A stretch of DNA of 64,000 bases, taken from positions 62,001 through 126,000 of the forward strand of contig JANTUC010000001.1 of the NCBI GenBank assembly GCA_026873275.1. The letters run 5' to 3'. The notes beneath the pieces were generated by a model. That model saw only the letters and a program-made list of their open reading frames with translations, did no database searches and had not been told where the DNA came from. Both the position numbers and the translations under genes were made by a program. This document shows positions 1 to 11,381 of the stretch, piece after piece. The DNA is from Pseudopithomyces maydicus (taxonomy: Eukaryota; Ascomycota; Dothideomycetes; Pleosporales; Didymosphaeriaceae). Numbering within the stretch: the stretch's first letter is position 1; each line of letters opens with the position of its first letter.

Positions 1-107
1 GCTTCAACCATCATCACCTCACTGCATCGACCTCGCTCCTTCTGCGCTTCCAATTGCTTTCCTTATATAATTATTTGAGCAATGCGGTAGTATTCTGTCG
101 TTGCAAA

Positions 108-1514
108 ATGCCTCCACGCTTGCGCTCCCCCAATTTCTCTGCCTCCGTTACCTCCTGTCCTTCAGTTCGCCCTCAATCCATCACACAACCTTCCCGAGCC
201 GCACGCGACTTTTCACAATCATCATGTCGTCAGGTAACACAACGACGGCGAAAGTTTTACGAATGGCTTAATGGCCCTGGGCGCGCGTTGAAACAACCTC
301 TGCCTGGGTCAACAAATTATCTAGGAGCGTACGACAGGTATGGAAACTTGGTTCGAGCAACATACGTTTCCGAACAGGCCGCCAATGATACCAAGCCAGC
401 CGAAGAAGGTACTGAGGCTGGGAGCACAGAAGGGAAGGATGCAGAGGGTGCGAAAGCATCCTCAGGGCAGGAGTCACTAGAAAACATTGAGAAGGCCCTT
501 CGCGAGCGGGAACAAAAGGAGAAAGCAGAGAAGAAGCCTGACGAGGCCAAACTACCAGAAGAGTCAGCCGAGGATCTGCAACCCTTTCCTGCGAACAGAT
601 TCTTCCGGAGTCAGCCTGTCCTCAGTGAAGAGCTGAGAGAGGCTATATATCAGTTCGTGGTCAAGGAGGGAAAGACCGTACCACTCGCAAGTATCACCTT
701 CGGTGTGAGTAACGAGCGTGTTGGTGCCGTTGTCCGATTAAAACAGATGGAGAAGCAGTGGATCGCTCAGGTATGTTTACATTTTCCCCTCTATTCCCAC
801 GCCTTTCATGATGAGCATAAAACATTCGATTAGTCTTTAAGACACCCACATGGTTACAACATACCTTATGATTCTGAAACGAGCAAATACCCCTCTACGT
901 CAAAGAACATTTATGTCGTTTTCATGCGCTAATGATTGTGCAAATAGGGTAAAACTCTCGCGATACCATATTCTAAAGCTGTGCTTGAGATGCTTCCTAC
1001 CACACCACACGTTGACACCTCTCTTCCTGGAAACTCTGGCAAGCGTCCCATCGTTCACGAACCGATCAACGACTTGCCAGTCCACCCTGCCACCCGCCAA
1101 CAACTCTTCGTGCCCGTGGCTGAATCACGGCACTTCACACGTGAGGATGCTGCAAAGGCATTCGATAACGAACTCCTTCCCGCGGATGAGCGTATCCCTC
1201 ATCCCGAGCTCGTGAAGGTGGTTCGCGACGAGGTCGCTGGCTTCTCCAACGAGGAGCGCAGGGCTCGCGCAGAACAACGCTACCTCGAAGTAGCAGAGAA
1301 GAAGAAGAAGGCCGAAGAGGCCAAGAGGAGAGAGGAGCTTGAGACCAAGCAGACTGTGCCACAGAGAAGGTGGGACTTTGTGTTCAAAGACATCAGCGTC
1401 GAGAACGCTGGCAGGAACGGAAGAGACCCGAGGGGTGTTGGCTGGAGGTATGGCCTGCCCCACCAGGACCGGAAGAAGGGTCAAGTCAAGATCCCGACCA
1501 AGGTGGAGGCGTAG
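108..1514 (+). CDS. MRPS35: Mitochondrial small-subunit ribosomal protein mS45 (Mrps35/Bot1p family)
   Basis: Two exons, 108-770 and 948-1514, give about 409 residues; the intron has donor GTATGT, a GCTAAT branch site and acceptor ATAG, and joins in phase 0. The first in-frame ATG after an upstream stop-free stretch is at 108. The N-terminus is basic, Ser/Arg-rich and lacks acidic residues, as in a mitochondrial presequence. The EWLNGPG and PLPGSTNYL segments, the NRFFRSQPVLSEELRE block and the VGAVVRLK segment are characteristic of the fungal Bot1p/Mrps35 family (PF12298), a component of the mitoribosomal small subunit. An Ala/Glu/Lys-rich insert (about residues 90-165) and a charged helix near the C-terminus are typical. 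No break is seen. Family assignment is from recognition of the sequence, not a search. Confidence 0.85.
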
Positions 1515-1822
1515 ACGGGAATCTGTACGATATATTGTATCACTGTGTATATGGACTTGTAGCATAGCAGCGGGTACTTTTGGCATTGGGTGAACGCTCG
1601 GATAGGAGCTAGTATCTATACCCTTTTTCTTTGCGCGAATATTCTCCACCGTGCGTCCCGGTTGACCGCGCTTCACAATCTATCCCAATTGCCAACCACG
1701 CTGAGGCACGAGTATCACCTGGAGGCCATCTAGACGCGCTGGGCGTCGACGATGAGGGCACCGGCGTGCGAGCATTCCTGCCCCTGAATATAATGACTTA
1801 TAACGAACATGCCAATACCCCT

Positions 1823-2572
1823 TCACCGATACTGCACTTTCTGCCCGCCCCTCTTCTCCAACTTCGCCTGCCTCTTGCTCGTCGTAGCCCCCGGCTGCGG
1901 CACTCCCGCCGCATCCTGGAACCCGCCCCTCATCCCCGTATACGTCGTCCACGCCAACCACACGCTGTACACGGGAATCACACCGTAGAAGACCCACGCC
2001 CAGTCGCCCAGGAACGTCACCAAGAGCAGCACGCCATACGTCCAGTAGGTCACGTCCCAGAGGTACTCGGTCAGGCCCTTGGCCTCGAGGTCCTCGCCTG
2101 CGCGCTTGATGGAGCCGTCCGGGAGGGTGGAGGGGCGCGATTGGCGCTCGAAGACGAGGTTGATGAGGAGCTGGGGGAGGCGAGGAGGAGGTAGAGGACG
2201 AGGGAGCGCCGGGTGAAGGAGGAGCGGAAGAGGAGCGCGCGGTAGAGCCAGAAGACGAGGTGGATGATGAGCGTTGCGACGAGGGTTTGGTTGAGGCGGC
2301 GGGTGTTGGCTGCGGCCAGGGTCTTGACTGCTTTCTGAAGGGTGTTAGTGGGGGTCTGGTGGAATTGTATGTATGTTGTGGCCAGGGGATAATTGGACGG
2401 TGACACAATGCTTGGTGGTTTGGGGGAGGTCGATTGACGGGACACTGCAGGATGCCCCGCTGTGGTGCACGGGGGGCCCATGCTGTGTGGTACCGTGGCC
2501 CCGTACGGATGAGTTTTCCATTTTTTTCTACTGCCAACCCATGGGAAATAGGGGTGCACTTACTTGGGCCAT
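1823..2572 (-). CDS. SND2: SRP-independent ER targeting protein SND2 (TMEM208 family), frame broken once
   Basis: Exon 1 (2572-2564) is a 9-nt micro-exon coding MAQ. A 228-nt intron (donor GTAAGTG at 2563, branch CTAAC, acceptor CAG ending at 2335) leads to exon 2 starting KAVKTLAAAN, the usual N-terminus of fungal TMEM208 proteins. Hydrophobic helices follow (around LIIHLVFWLY, LVLYLLLASP and YGVLLLVTFLGDWAWVFYGV), and the protein ends with a basic tail. TMEM208/Snd2 is an ER membrane protein of the SND route for inserting proteins independently of SRP. The reading frame shifts by one base at the five-G run 2173-2177. With one more base there the protein is continuous (about 173 residues, normal for the family). 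I treat it as a functional gene with an assembly error. Confidence 0.85.
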
Positions 2573-3086
2573 GATGATGATGATGGGCGGTCAGGCGACA
2601 GCGTGTTCGTGTGCAGATGCGAACGGCGGACGTCAGTGGACGCGCCCGTCTGGATGTGGTTGGCTCCAGCGGCAAGCGAAGGCGGGTGGTCCCTGCCACC
2701 TTCAAGAACAACAACAGGTGCGCTCGAGCTCTTCGCATCCGCCGCCGCTACTCCTCGTGCGCACGCTTTTCCCTGCAAGGGCAGAGTTAACATTTCCAAG
2801 AGCAGGTTGAAAAGGTCCATGTACCATACTATGCGTTAGACTGCCGCCTGCATCGCTGCCTGTCAACCCCAGCTCGCCAATTCACTTTGTCGACTGTCTG
2901 CGGCGTTTACCTAGCAACGAAAGACAATCAACCCAAACACACCGCATCCCTCGCCCACCCGTACGATTCCGACCCCGCCGCCACCTCTGTAACATGAAGA
3001 TACCGCCTCCATAGATTGTTCACGCACAATAACAACCGTTTGCGAACGCGACTCGACGCGCCCAGGGACACGACCTGAAGCGAGCC
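2573..3086. promoter_or_regulatory. Divergent intergenic region between SND2 and CDC27
   Basis: These 514 bases separate two start codons facing away from each other, so both promoters must lie here. I see no RNA gene and no supported ORF. A short GATGAT run sits directly upstream of the SND2 start. Confidence 0.6.
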
Positions 3087-5458
3087 ATGTCGCCGCCCGC
3101 GGGCGTGAATGCCCAGCTGAGACATCTTGTCCACTACCACCTCGACAACGGCATGCTCGACAATGCGCTATTCTTTGCCACCCGTCTGCACGCACACGAA
3201 CCGCGCAATGGCGACGCTACACACTTGCTTGCCCTGTGCAACCTCCGCCTGGGTCGCTACAAAGCTGCCTTCGACCATTCAAAGCCTAAGGGGAACCAGC
3301 AGCAGCACCTGGGATGCGCCTATGTGTTTGCGCAGGCATGTCTAGGACTGGAGCGCTTCGATGCTGGGGCACAGGCTCTAGAGAAGGTCCGTGGGTTGTG
3401 GGCTTCTCGAAACCACTGGAGTAAGCAGGCCGGACCGGGCCCTTAATAAGGCGCTGGAACTGACGTATTTACAGACAAGCACTCGGACACTTCGCGACGA
3501 CATCTCCCGGACGCCGCTGCGTGTTACTGCCTGTTGGGTAAACTGTACGGCGGCTTTGGCGATTCAAAGAAGGCTATAGAATACTATGTCGAGTCACTGA
3601 AGCTGAATCCTTTCATGTGGGATGCTTTCACGGGATTATGTGATATCGGTGCTGTTGTTCGGCCCCAGAACATCTTCAAGGTCACCCCGGAGATACTGGC
3701 AAGCCTTACTCTTGCGGCCTCCTCACATGAAGCGAACGAGCCAAATCCATTCGTATCCAACCAAGACGACCCTTTCAACACCGGCCTCAGTCTAGGGGGT
3801 TCAAGTCTATTCTCAAAGCTCAACGGAAGCATGCCGCCGTCTACCTTGTCGTATCGCGATGCTGAGACGCCCACTTCCTCCAACGCGCAGAATATCCCAG
3901 ACGACGAGATGATGATGGGAGAGACTGGAAATACCGGAGGGCCTGTTAGAAACGAGCTCACCAATGCTCCCGGTCGCAAATCTAGGCTACAAACTCACAA
4001 GCGCACCAATTCCGGTCATTCGGCTGCTGTTGCGACGGATCCCACAGTGCCCGCGGCTCCACCACGGCGTAGCACCCGTTTGCAGAGCCATACGCACAGC
4101 ATGATCAGCGGTATTCGATCTCTTGGCAGCAGAAATCAAGCTGCCATGGGTAGAGAAACGGAGACGACGGCAGATCGTAGAGAGTTGCGAAAAGTTAGAG
4201 CAACTGGAACCAAGGGCAAGACGAGCACTGTTGGTAATGTCGGTAGAGTCGTCAGTGGCAACAGGAAGCCCATGGTAGATCCTTCCGGAGAGACTACCAA
4301 GCCAGATTTAAGACCAACCAGTGTTGTCTCGATGGCACCGCCGCCAAAGATGGCGATTCCGGCAGACCCTCCCCGAGAGCGTGAAGCTCTAGACTGGATT
4401 CTGGACCTCCTCTTCAAGATCGGATCAGGATATAGGTATCTGAGCCGTTTCGAGTGTGCCAAAGCCATCGAGGCGTTCAACCAGTTACCGACCGCGCAGC
4501 GTGATACGCCTTGGGTGCTTGTTCAGATTGGCAGGGCTTACTCTGAGCGTTCCATGTGGGCAGAAGCTGAAAAGGTATTCCTGCGCGTACGAGAACGTTC
4601 ACCCACTTTCATCGAGGACATGGACATCTTTTCCACAGTGTTGTGGCAGCAAAAGAAGGAAATTGACCTGTCCTACCTAGCACGCACTCTCAACAACGAA
4701 GATCGATTGGCGCCGCAGTCCTGGGTAGCTCTGGGCAACGCGATGTCCCTCGAGCGAGATCACGATCAGGCTATAAAATGCTTCACACGGGCAACACAGC
4801 TCGACCCTAAATTTGCATATGCTTATACCCTTCAAGGACACGAACACATCTCGAACGAAGAGTTGGATAAAGCTATGCTCGCTTTCAGACATGCGATCAG
4901 TGCCAACAAGAGGCATTACAACGGCTGGTACGGACTAGGAAGGGTATATGAAATACAACACAAGTTCGACTTTGCCGAGCGACACTACCGGGCAGCCTTC
5001 AACATCAACCCCAGCAACGCCCTACTCGCAATGCGAATCGGCCTCGTAAGTAGCATCCTAATCAAATCAACCTGTTGCATATGGCTAATCCCCCACAGGT
5101 CCTAGAGCGCATGAAGAAGATGGAAGCCTCCCTCACATGGTACGACACCGCCATCCGCCTCGACCCTCAATCCCTCCAAGCCCGCATGAAGAAAGCCCAC
5201 ATCCTCCTCCGCACCGGCGCCGCAAAGGAAGCCCTCGCCGAGTACCTCGTCGTCCGCGACGCGCAGCCCGAGGACGCTACGGTCCACCTGTACATCGGAC
5301 AGACGTACAAGCGTCTACGGAACAAGCGCGAGGCCGTCAAGTACTTTACGATTTGCATCAGCTTGGATCCGATTGCGCAGCGGCACGTCAAGGAGGAGAT
5401 GGAGTCGTGGGACGAGGTGGATGATGGCGGGGAGTGGAGCAGCGAGTTGGAGCAATGA
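3087..5458 (+). CDS. CDC27: Anaphase-promoting complex subunit 3 (Cdc27/Nuc2/BimA)
   Basis: Three exons: 3087-3420, 3475-5045 and 5099-5458, giving 754 residues; both introns have GTAAG donors and CAG acceptors. The N-terminal part (YHLDNGMLDNALFFA, then HLLALCNLRLGRYKAA) matches the conserved Cdc27 dimerisation TPRs. A long disordered Ser/Thr/Pro/Arg-rich linker (about residues 195-430) follows. Then come consecutive TPRs (ESRMW-type, NNEDRLAPQSWVALGN, HYNGWYGLGRVYEIQ, AFNINPSNALL), as in all Cdc27 orthologs. Cdc27 forms part of the TPR arm of the APC/C ubiquitin ligase, where it binds the Ile-Arg tails of Cdc20/Cdh1. The architecture and length are normal for ascomycetes. The last residues are acidic. 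It is transcribed divergently from SND2. Confidence 0.96.
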
Positions 5459-7172
5459 GAGCGAGGGGAAAATGGCGATGATGTGATGTCATGCGATGCG
5501 ATGATGCATATGAGCGCGCTGCTTTTGGGGTACGAGCATTCTTGACTTGCAGCGAGCGGTTTTTATTCGGTTTTTGGCGATGGCTTGATGGCTAATGGCT
5601 TGCTCACACGCATATTCGGCGGACGCTCCATCCTTCTCACGGTTGCATGCCGGACTCGCGGTTTTGAAAACGAGGATGATGAACAAGCCTCTCCTCCTCT
5701 TACGGCATCCCGGGCTCCCTCCCCGTACCAGGCAGCAGCAGCAGCAGTAGTAGTATACCCCTTCGTTTCGGTCACTCGGTTGGTTGGTCAGTTCCTCGGC
5801 CCCCTGGTCATCACCCTCTCCAAGCCCAGCAACTCAGCAACCCAATCCGACCCGACAGATACACAGAACAGCATTTCAGGCGTTTTATATTCTCTTCTCT
5901 TCTCGACTTTCCCCCTCTTTAATCCAACGGACGGCATCATCTCTGGGTTTGACTTTGACTTTGCTCTGCTTTGAGCATGGCGTGGCGTGGGCGTGGCGTG
6001 GCGTGGCATCACATGAATACAGGCATTGTTTTGGATGGGTGGGTGGAAATGCATGCATGACATGACATGACTGTTATGCAAAATCTTTTTTTCTGCGAGA
6101 TGGGAAGTTGGTGGGAGAGAGGGAGGGCAGAGGGGTTGTACATGTAGGATAGTAGGGTAGGGTAGAGAGCGGGAATGGGAAGAGTGTGTGTGTATGTGTG
6201 TATGTGAATGGTGTGCGTGGGGGTACTTGGTGCGTGATGTGTGTGATGGAGTGTGATGTGAGAGTGTAGCCAAGTGTGCGAAGGGGAGCTCTTCATCCCA
6301 TCTCAAACCGCATGAGATGAAAAAGTAGAGTTTGAGTCACCTTCATCTCATCTTTTCCCATCCCAAACCACAAGAGATGAAAAAAGGAATTTTAGTCTTT
6401 CTCTCCCCAATCACATGAGATGAAAGCTATATTTTAATCCTCCCCTCCGTTTCTGATCCACCTGAGATGAGAAAGTAGATTTTTAGTCACTCTTTGTTCC
6501 CCAATCACATGAGATGGGAAAGCAGAATTTTAGTCGCCCTCTCCCTAACCACATGAGATAAGAGGGTAGAGTTTTAGTCACCCTCATCTTATCCTAAACC
6601 ACGTAAGATGGAAAAAGTGGTATTTTAGACACCCTCTTCTAACCACATGGGATGAAAGCAAAATTTTAATCCTCCCCTCCCTCCCCAAAGCACATGAGAT
6701 AGGAGTTGATGATTTTAGATCTCCCCTCTCTTCCCTCCTCAAAGGACATGAGATGGGAATTGTGTTTTTTTAGATTCCTCTCCTCCCTCTCCTCCACGCA
6801 TGGGGCAGCAGCAGTCAAATTTTATTCACCTCCTCCTCCTCCTCCTCTAAGCACATTTGCCCTCGAGGTTGAATTTTAGAACCTCGAGGTCGAGTATGAG
6901 GAAAAAGGAAAAACGTCTGAAGGCACATTGGCGAACTATATATATGCAAAATTTGCCGTCTCAAGTCGCTTGGGACGATAGGCGGTGATGAAATTCATCA
7001 TCATCACCAATCATTACGAGTCTGTGGTGGTGAACTTCATCATTGATCGAGGGCACGCGGGGAAGTGCATAGAGAACGGCAACGCTGCATTTTCAGACTT
7101 GAGTTTATGATTACATATTTGCGTGAGTTACTCCAGGCCCTCTGCCAGCCCGGCATCCCATCGTGCACCGAC
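5459..7172. other. Gene-free spacer with low-complexity and repeat DNA
   Basis: No credible coding region occurs between the CDC27 stop and the POL12 stop. The stretch holds a (GCA)n run near 5731-5748, GT-rich simple sequence at 6170-6260, and the tandem array described separately. The two flanking genes converge, so both 3' ends lie here. Confidence 0.7.
6300..6870. repeat. Degenerate tandem array, about 12 units of roughly 48 bp
   Basis: The motif CACATGAGATG followed by an A-rich tract, ATTTTAGTCAC and a CT-rich spacer recurs at about 6309, 6370, 6412, 6460, 6506, 6551, 6601, 6644, 6691 and 6746, with decayed copies near 6797 and 6850. Spacing is 42-61 bp. Several units carry CATCTCAT or CATCTTATC opposite ATGAGATG, so single units could fold into hairpins. 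It is non-coding on both strands. Confidence 0.85.
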
Positions 7173-9315
7173 TTATATTTTCACAATGTCCACCCTAGCT
7201 CGTTCCCATAGCTTGTGTGCGATGGGATTGCCATTCTCCCGCTCGCTATCCGTGATGGCAGCGGGCTGAACGAGCAGTCGCGCATATGTACCTGCTGCCC
7301 TGCGCTTGCATAATGTGCCGGGGTTAATCACAAGCACGCTTTCCACGACCTGAGCACGGGTTAGTTCTGCTGCGAGTCGCTCCGGGCACAGAAGGGGAGG
7401 GTACTTACCTTGACGCAGCCCTGTAGCACGCTCGATGTGATGAGGATATCAGGCCGCACGCTCAGCATCTCGCCCAGCTTCAGGTAACTCGTATCGACCA
7501 TTGTGCCCAATGGTAGGAACGGGCTCAGCTCCTCATCCTCATCCTCTTTCCCTTCCTCCTTCACGACGCTCTGTTGAACCGGCTCAGGCTTCAGAAGCTT
7601 CTCCCGCCCCGTGGGCGGGAACACGGGGAGGAAGCTCCGCTGCTCGATGACGTTCCTGGCCGCCCTCTCATACATATTGGACGCCTTTGCCCTCCCGCCC
7701 GTGATCTCCTCGCGCCGCAGCATATCCAGGACATCCAGCGTCGACATGCCGACCACGACCTCGTTCATAACCAGCGTCATCGGGTTCGTCACGCACTGGA
7801 CCTGCTTGGCCGCTGCCCCGAGACCGAGCTCCTTCTTGACGAAGCGATCCTGCGGGAAAGCCGCGTGGTGGTGATGCGCATCTCTGAGGCTGGGCGTGAG
7901 GATGATATTACACGTTGGGACGCGCTGGGCGAAGGACTGGAGGGCGGAGGAGACGAAGTGGCGGAAGAGATCTGTCATTGTGGCTTGGTCGGGGGATGTG
8001 AGGTGGGGAGGGATGTCGAAGTCTCCTGAGCGGATGAGGGGGTGCTCTGCGTCGAGGAAGGGGCCTAGAAGGACGATGCTGTCTGCGCAGGCCTCCGCTG
8101 CGTTGTCTAGGAATTGGTGTAAGGGTGCGAAATCAAGGTTCTGGTCTGTTGTGTAGGGGCCGGAGGCTATGAGGATGGACAAAGGGCGGACGGAGGACGG
8201 GTCGCTCTCGGGGGTGTCGAGGTACCGCGCGTTGGAGGTGTCGAGCTCGTCGGGTGTGGAAGCGGGCTGTGTGAGGAGGGGAGGTTCAGAATTTCTGAGA
8301 CGACGAAGTTCTCGCCGCTTGCGTTGGTACCTTTCAGCGCGACGATTTGCCCGGGGAAGAAGTTGTATGACGCCAGCTTGTCCAGTGTCAAAGGCACTCT
8401 CTTGCCAGATCCCCACCGTCGCGAGCCCTCTAGCACAATAGACGCAGCGTTCAATTTGCCCTCGCTGGTATCGGAACATATACGTCCCACGGCTATGATC
8501 TCGGAGGGCGACTGGAAGGAAGGGTTGCCAAAGGCACTGTCTTCTATGTTGAGGTATTCTTGCAACAACTGGCGGAACTCGTCGATGCGGTCGTCGAGGA
8601 CTTCTGACGCTTCTGAGAGCTTCATGGCCATGGTTTTGTAAGAGAATTTGGACATGTCTGTGTTTGCTTTGAGCTTGATACGTGCCTCCGAGGGCGGCTC
8701 CTCGGGAGTGTCGGGAATCGCGATGTGGCCGTTCAATTGCTCGGTGATGTCACCTGCGTTGGTGCGGGAAGAGAAGTTAAAGGCGCTGTGTTGATTAGAA
8801 TGCATCACAAGTTGCTTTGGATGCACTTACGGTCCAGTGGCTTCCCCACGTGGTGTCATTCCACCCGCCGGGGAGCTCATCTCACTATTCTTGTGCGCTT
8901 TGCTGGCGGGTGTGTCGAAGTTGGATCGTCGCTTTGCTGCGCTGCCCAAACCGCCTGCTCGCGGCGTTGAAATCATGCCATCCAGCATATCATACATGTC
9001 ACCACCCTTGGCTGGCCTCGGTGGTGGCGCAGCCCTCTTGCTATCGGTTCTCTGCTGTGCCTTTCCTCTTGCCTCTTTTTCCAATTCATCCTGTAGATTC
9101 TTCTTGAAGTCGCGTGCCGTCTTCAGATCTAGCTTGCTCTCTTCACCGCCCATCTTTATGTTGTAGGCCTGCCATTTGAAATCCAACTCCTCGGCAGATA
9201 TGGAGAAGATGCGCTGAATGGATTGGAGTTCATTGAGAACGTCGGAGGGGAAATCGTTGTCTTTCGTGGCGCAGTAGCGCTCGAAGCGCTCGGTGAGCTC
9301 GGTGGTGTCGTCCAT
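7173..9315 (-). CDS. POL12: DNA polymerase alpha subunit B (Pol12), frame broken once
   Basis: Exons run 9315-8831, 8785-7409 and 7349-7173, with GTAAGT donors and CAG acceptors. About 679 residues result once one base is restored at the four-G run 8278-8281. N-terminal helical segment; Pro/Ser-rich linker; an OB-fold region (GRICSDTSEGKLNAASIVLE, then VALKGTNASG); then the inactive calcineurin-like phosphoesterase domain with LSILIASGPYTT, VLLGPFLDAEHP and LTPSLRDAHHHH. The C-terminal exon begins VVESVLVINPG and ends VDIVKI, a conserved tail. Pol12 is the regulatory B subunit of the primase-polymerase alpha complex and is essential for initiation of replication. Because it is essential and otherwise fully conserved, the frame break is most likely an assembly error. 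Two MCB boxes lie 114 bp upstream of the start. Confidence 0.95.
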
Positions 9316-9428
9316 GATGTGTGTGGAAAGTAATTGCGTGAATCTGGGGCCTATTACATGTATCTAGCAGCGATGTAATGCGACGGGATAAAGTGGGATG
9401 CGTGATGCACGCGCGCTCTGAACTTTCG

Positions 9429-9443
9429 ACGCGTCGGACGCGT
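9429..9443. promoter_or_regulatory. Pair of MCB boxes (ACGCGT) in the POL12 / SEC14-like divergent promoter
   Basis: Two perfect palindromic ACGCGT hexamers at 9429-9434 and 9438-9443 lie 9 bp apart, 114 bp upstream of the POL12 ATG and 204 bp upstream of the divergent SEC14-like ATG. ACGCGT is the MluI cell-cycle box bound by MBF (Mbp1/Swi6 or Res/Cdc10), which drives DNA-replication genes at G1/S. Control of POL12 is an inference from site, spacing and target. Confidence 0.65.
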
Positions 9444-9646
9444 CGCCCCACATGCCGCCAAGCTAATCGCAACGGGATTAATGAGCCTCGTACTGGCATC
9501 CGTTGTATTGGTACGATTATTTTGGGGCGTCGATGGAGGCAGGGTCCAAGAGCATCTCCAAAAGCTGCAACCCGTCATCTTCGCTTGCAAAACAAAACAA
9601 CATAAAGTCTCCCTCGTTTCACATTCCGAATATTTGTATATACAAA

Positions 9647-10827
9647 ATGCCTGCCATTGGCCCGTTCTCCCAACCCGCAGATGGCATCAAGCCTGCCGCA
9701 GCACCGCAGCTCACCGCCGATCAACAAAAGAAGTATGACGAGCTCCTCACAACGGTGAAGGCGTGGACGACCCTGCCCAAGACATCTGCAAAGGGCGCAG
9801 AGGAGGAGGCGCTTTCCGACCCAGAGCGCATGTGGCTCACCCGCGAGTGCCTTCTTCGATACCTCCGAGCCACCAAGTGGAACCTCCCACAAGCCACCCA
9901 GCGCCTGCGCGAGACCGTCGTATGGAGGCGAGAATACGGCACTGATGGCTTCACTGCGGATTACATCTCCGAGGAGAACGCAACCGGTAAGCCCGCTACC
10001 TATCAGTATCCAAGACTCCTCACGCTCATTAACACCTTCTAGGCAAGCAAGTCACCCTAGGCTACGACAACGAAGGCAGACCGTGCCTCTACCTCCTCCC
10101 CAACAAGCAGAACACGAAGAACAGCCCCAAGCAAGTCGAACACCTCGTATACATGCTAGAGCGCACCCTCGATATCGCACCCCCGGCCAGGAGACGCTCG
10201 CCCTCCTGATCGACTTCAGAAACAGCAGTGCTGGCAGCCAGCCCAGCATCGGTACGGGCCGCCAGGTTTTGAGCATCCTGCAGAATCACTACCCAGAGCG
10301 CTTGGGGCGCGCGCTTATCACGCACCGTAAGTCATGATACCCCGGGCATGCAGGGGCACATATATGTTCATATATATATAGCATATATATAGCCCTTGGC
10401 CCCCCGCCCCCCGCCCCCTCCTTTCCCCTAATAATAATAATAATAACCAACGCATGCTAACACACTCCCAGTCCCCTGGTACGTCACCACCTTCCTGAAG
10501 CTCATCTCGCCCTTCATCGACCCCGTCACCAAGACCAAGATGCGCTACAACGAGCCCCTCACCGAGCACATCCCCGCGGCGCAGCTCATGAAGAACGCCG
10601 GCGGCGACGTCGACTTCGAGTACGACCACGCCGTGTACTGGCCTGCGCTTGCCAAGCTGGCCGAGGAGCGCAGGAAGGAGCGTGCCGAGCGCTGGGAGAA
10701 GGCCGGGAAGCTTGTTGGCGAGAGCGAGATCTATCTGTGGGGTGGGCTGGAGGGGAGTGTCGGTGCGGGGGCGGTACCGACAGAGACGGCGACGGCGGAG
10801 GCCCCGGTGCCAGTGCCGACTGCGTAG
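9647..10827 (+). CDS. SEC14-type (CRAL-TRIO) phospholipid transfer protein, frame broken once
   Basis: Exons are 9647-9986, 10043-10326 and 10472-10827. With one base restored in the five-C run 10180-10184 the product is about 326 residues. An N-terminal CRAL-TRIO-N helical segment (LTRECLLRYLRATKWNLPQA) is followed by the lipid-binding domain (VTLGYDNEGRPCLYLLP, LALLIDFRNSS, VLSILQNHYPERLGRALI, PWYVTTFLKLISPFIDP). The C-terminal tail is Ala/Thr-rich. The order and length resemble yeast Pdr16/Sfh3-type phosphatidylinositol transfer proteins, which exchange PI and other lipids between membranes. I cannot separate the paralogs by eye. Intron 2 contains AT dinucleotide, C-rich and TAA repeats (10350-10446). 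The gene shares its promoter with POL12. Confidence 0.88.
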
Positions 10828-11381
10828 AGTGGTGTGGGTTTGATCTTTAGGGATGGCTGTGGTGTGGACACTAGGAATGACTTTGGCGAAGTGCGTCGTT
10901 GTTAGATATAGACTTGGTACTATCGTGCCGTTAATACTATACACAAGGTAGAGAGGCGGGGAAGCGTGAATCGCTACGCCTGGTAAATCTATGAACGGGT
11001 TTCAATAGGGTATGAAGATGTGAGATGTGCATGTATCATGACCATCAGACAAGGGAAAGTGCTCTTTCAAGACGGCAAGGCAGAACTACATCCCTACTAA
11101 GAACTCACGCGAAATGGACTGATTCAGAACAACGTTACCAGTTTGAACTCTATATGATGATACAACATGCGCATTTGCAACTTTTTAAATGCAGACCGCT
11201 AATCAAGATCCTCAAGCACTTCAATTGCTCTCCAACATAAGCTCTTCCTCACACCTCCAACAAGCAGCGCACAAAAAAACCAACTCATCTCTTCCACCCC
11301 CTACACCCCATCCACCCTCTCCTCACTCCCCTCCCTTTCTCCCCTCTTCCCCTTCCCAATTCTCCACCCCCAACTCCCCCA
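10828..11381. other. Convergent 3' spacer
   Basis: The 554 bases between the stops of the SEC14-like gene and the permease hold no supported ORF. The part at 11270-11400 is strongly pyrimidine-rich and probably belongs to the 3' end of the permease transcript on the opposite strand. Confidence 0.5.

Noticed and set aside
2173..2177. Programmed ribosomal frameshifting as the reason for the broken frames
   Set aside because: The sites share no heptamer or downstream structure, occur in unrelated genes and all sit at simple homopolymers; sequence error is the simpler reading.
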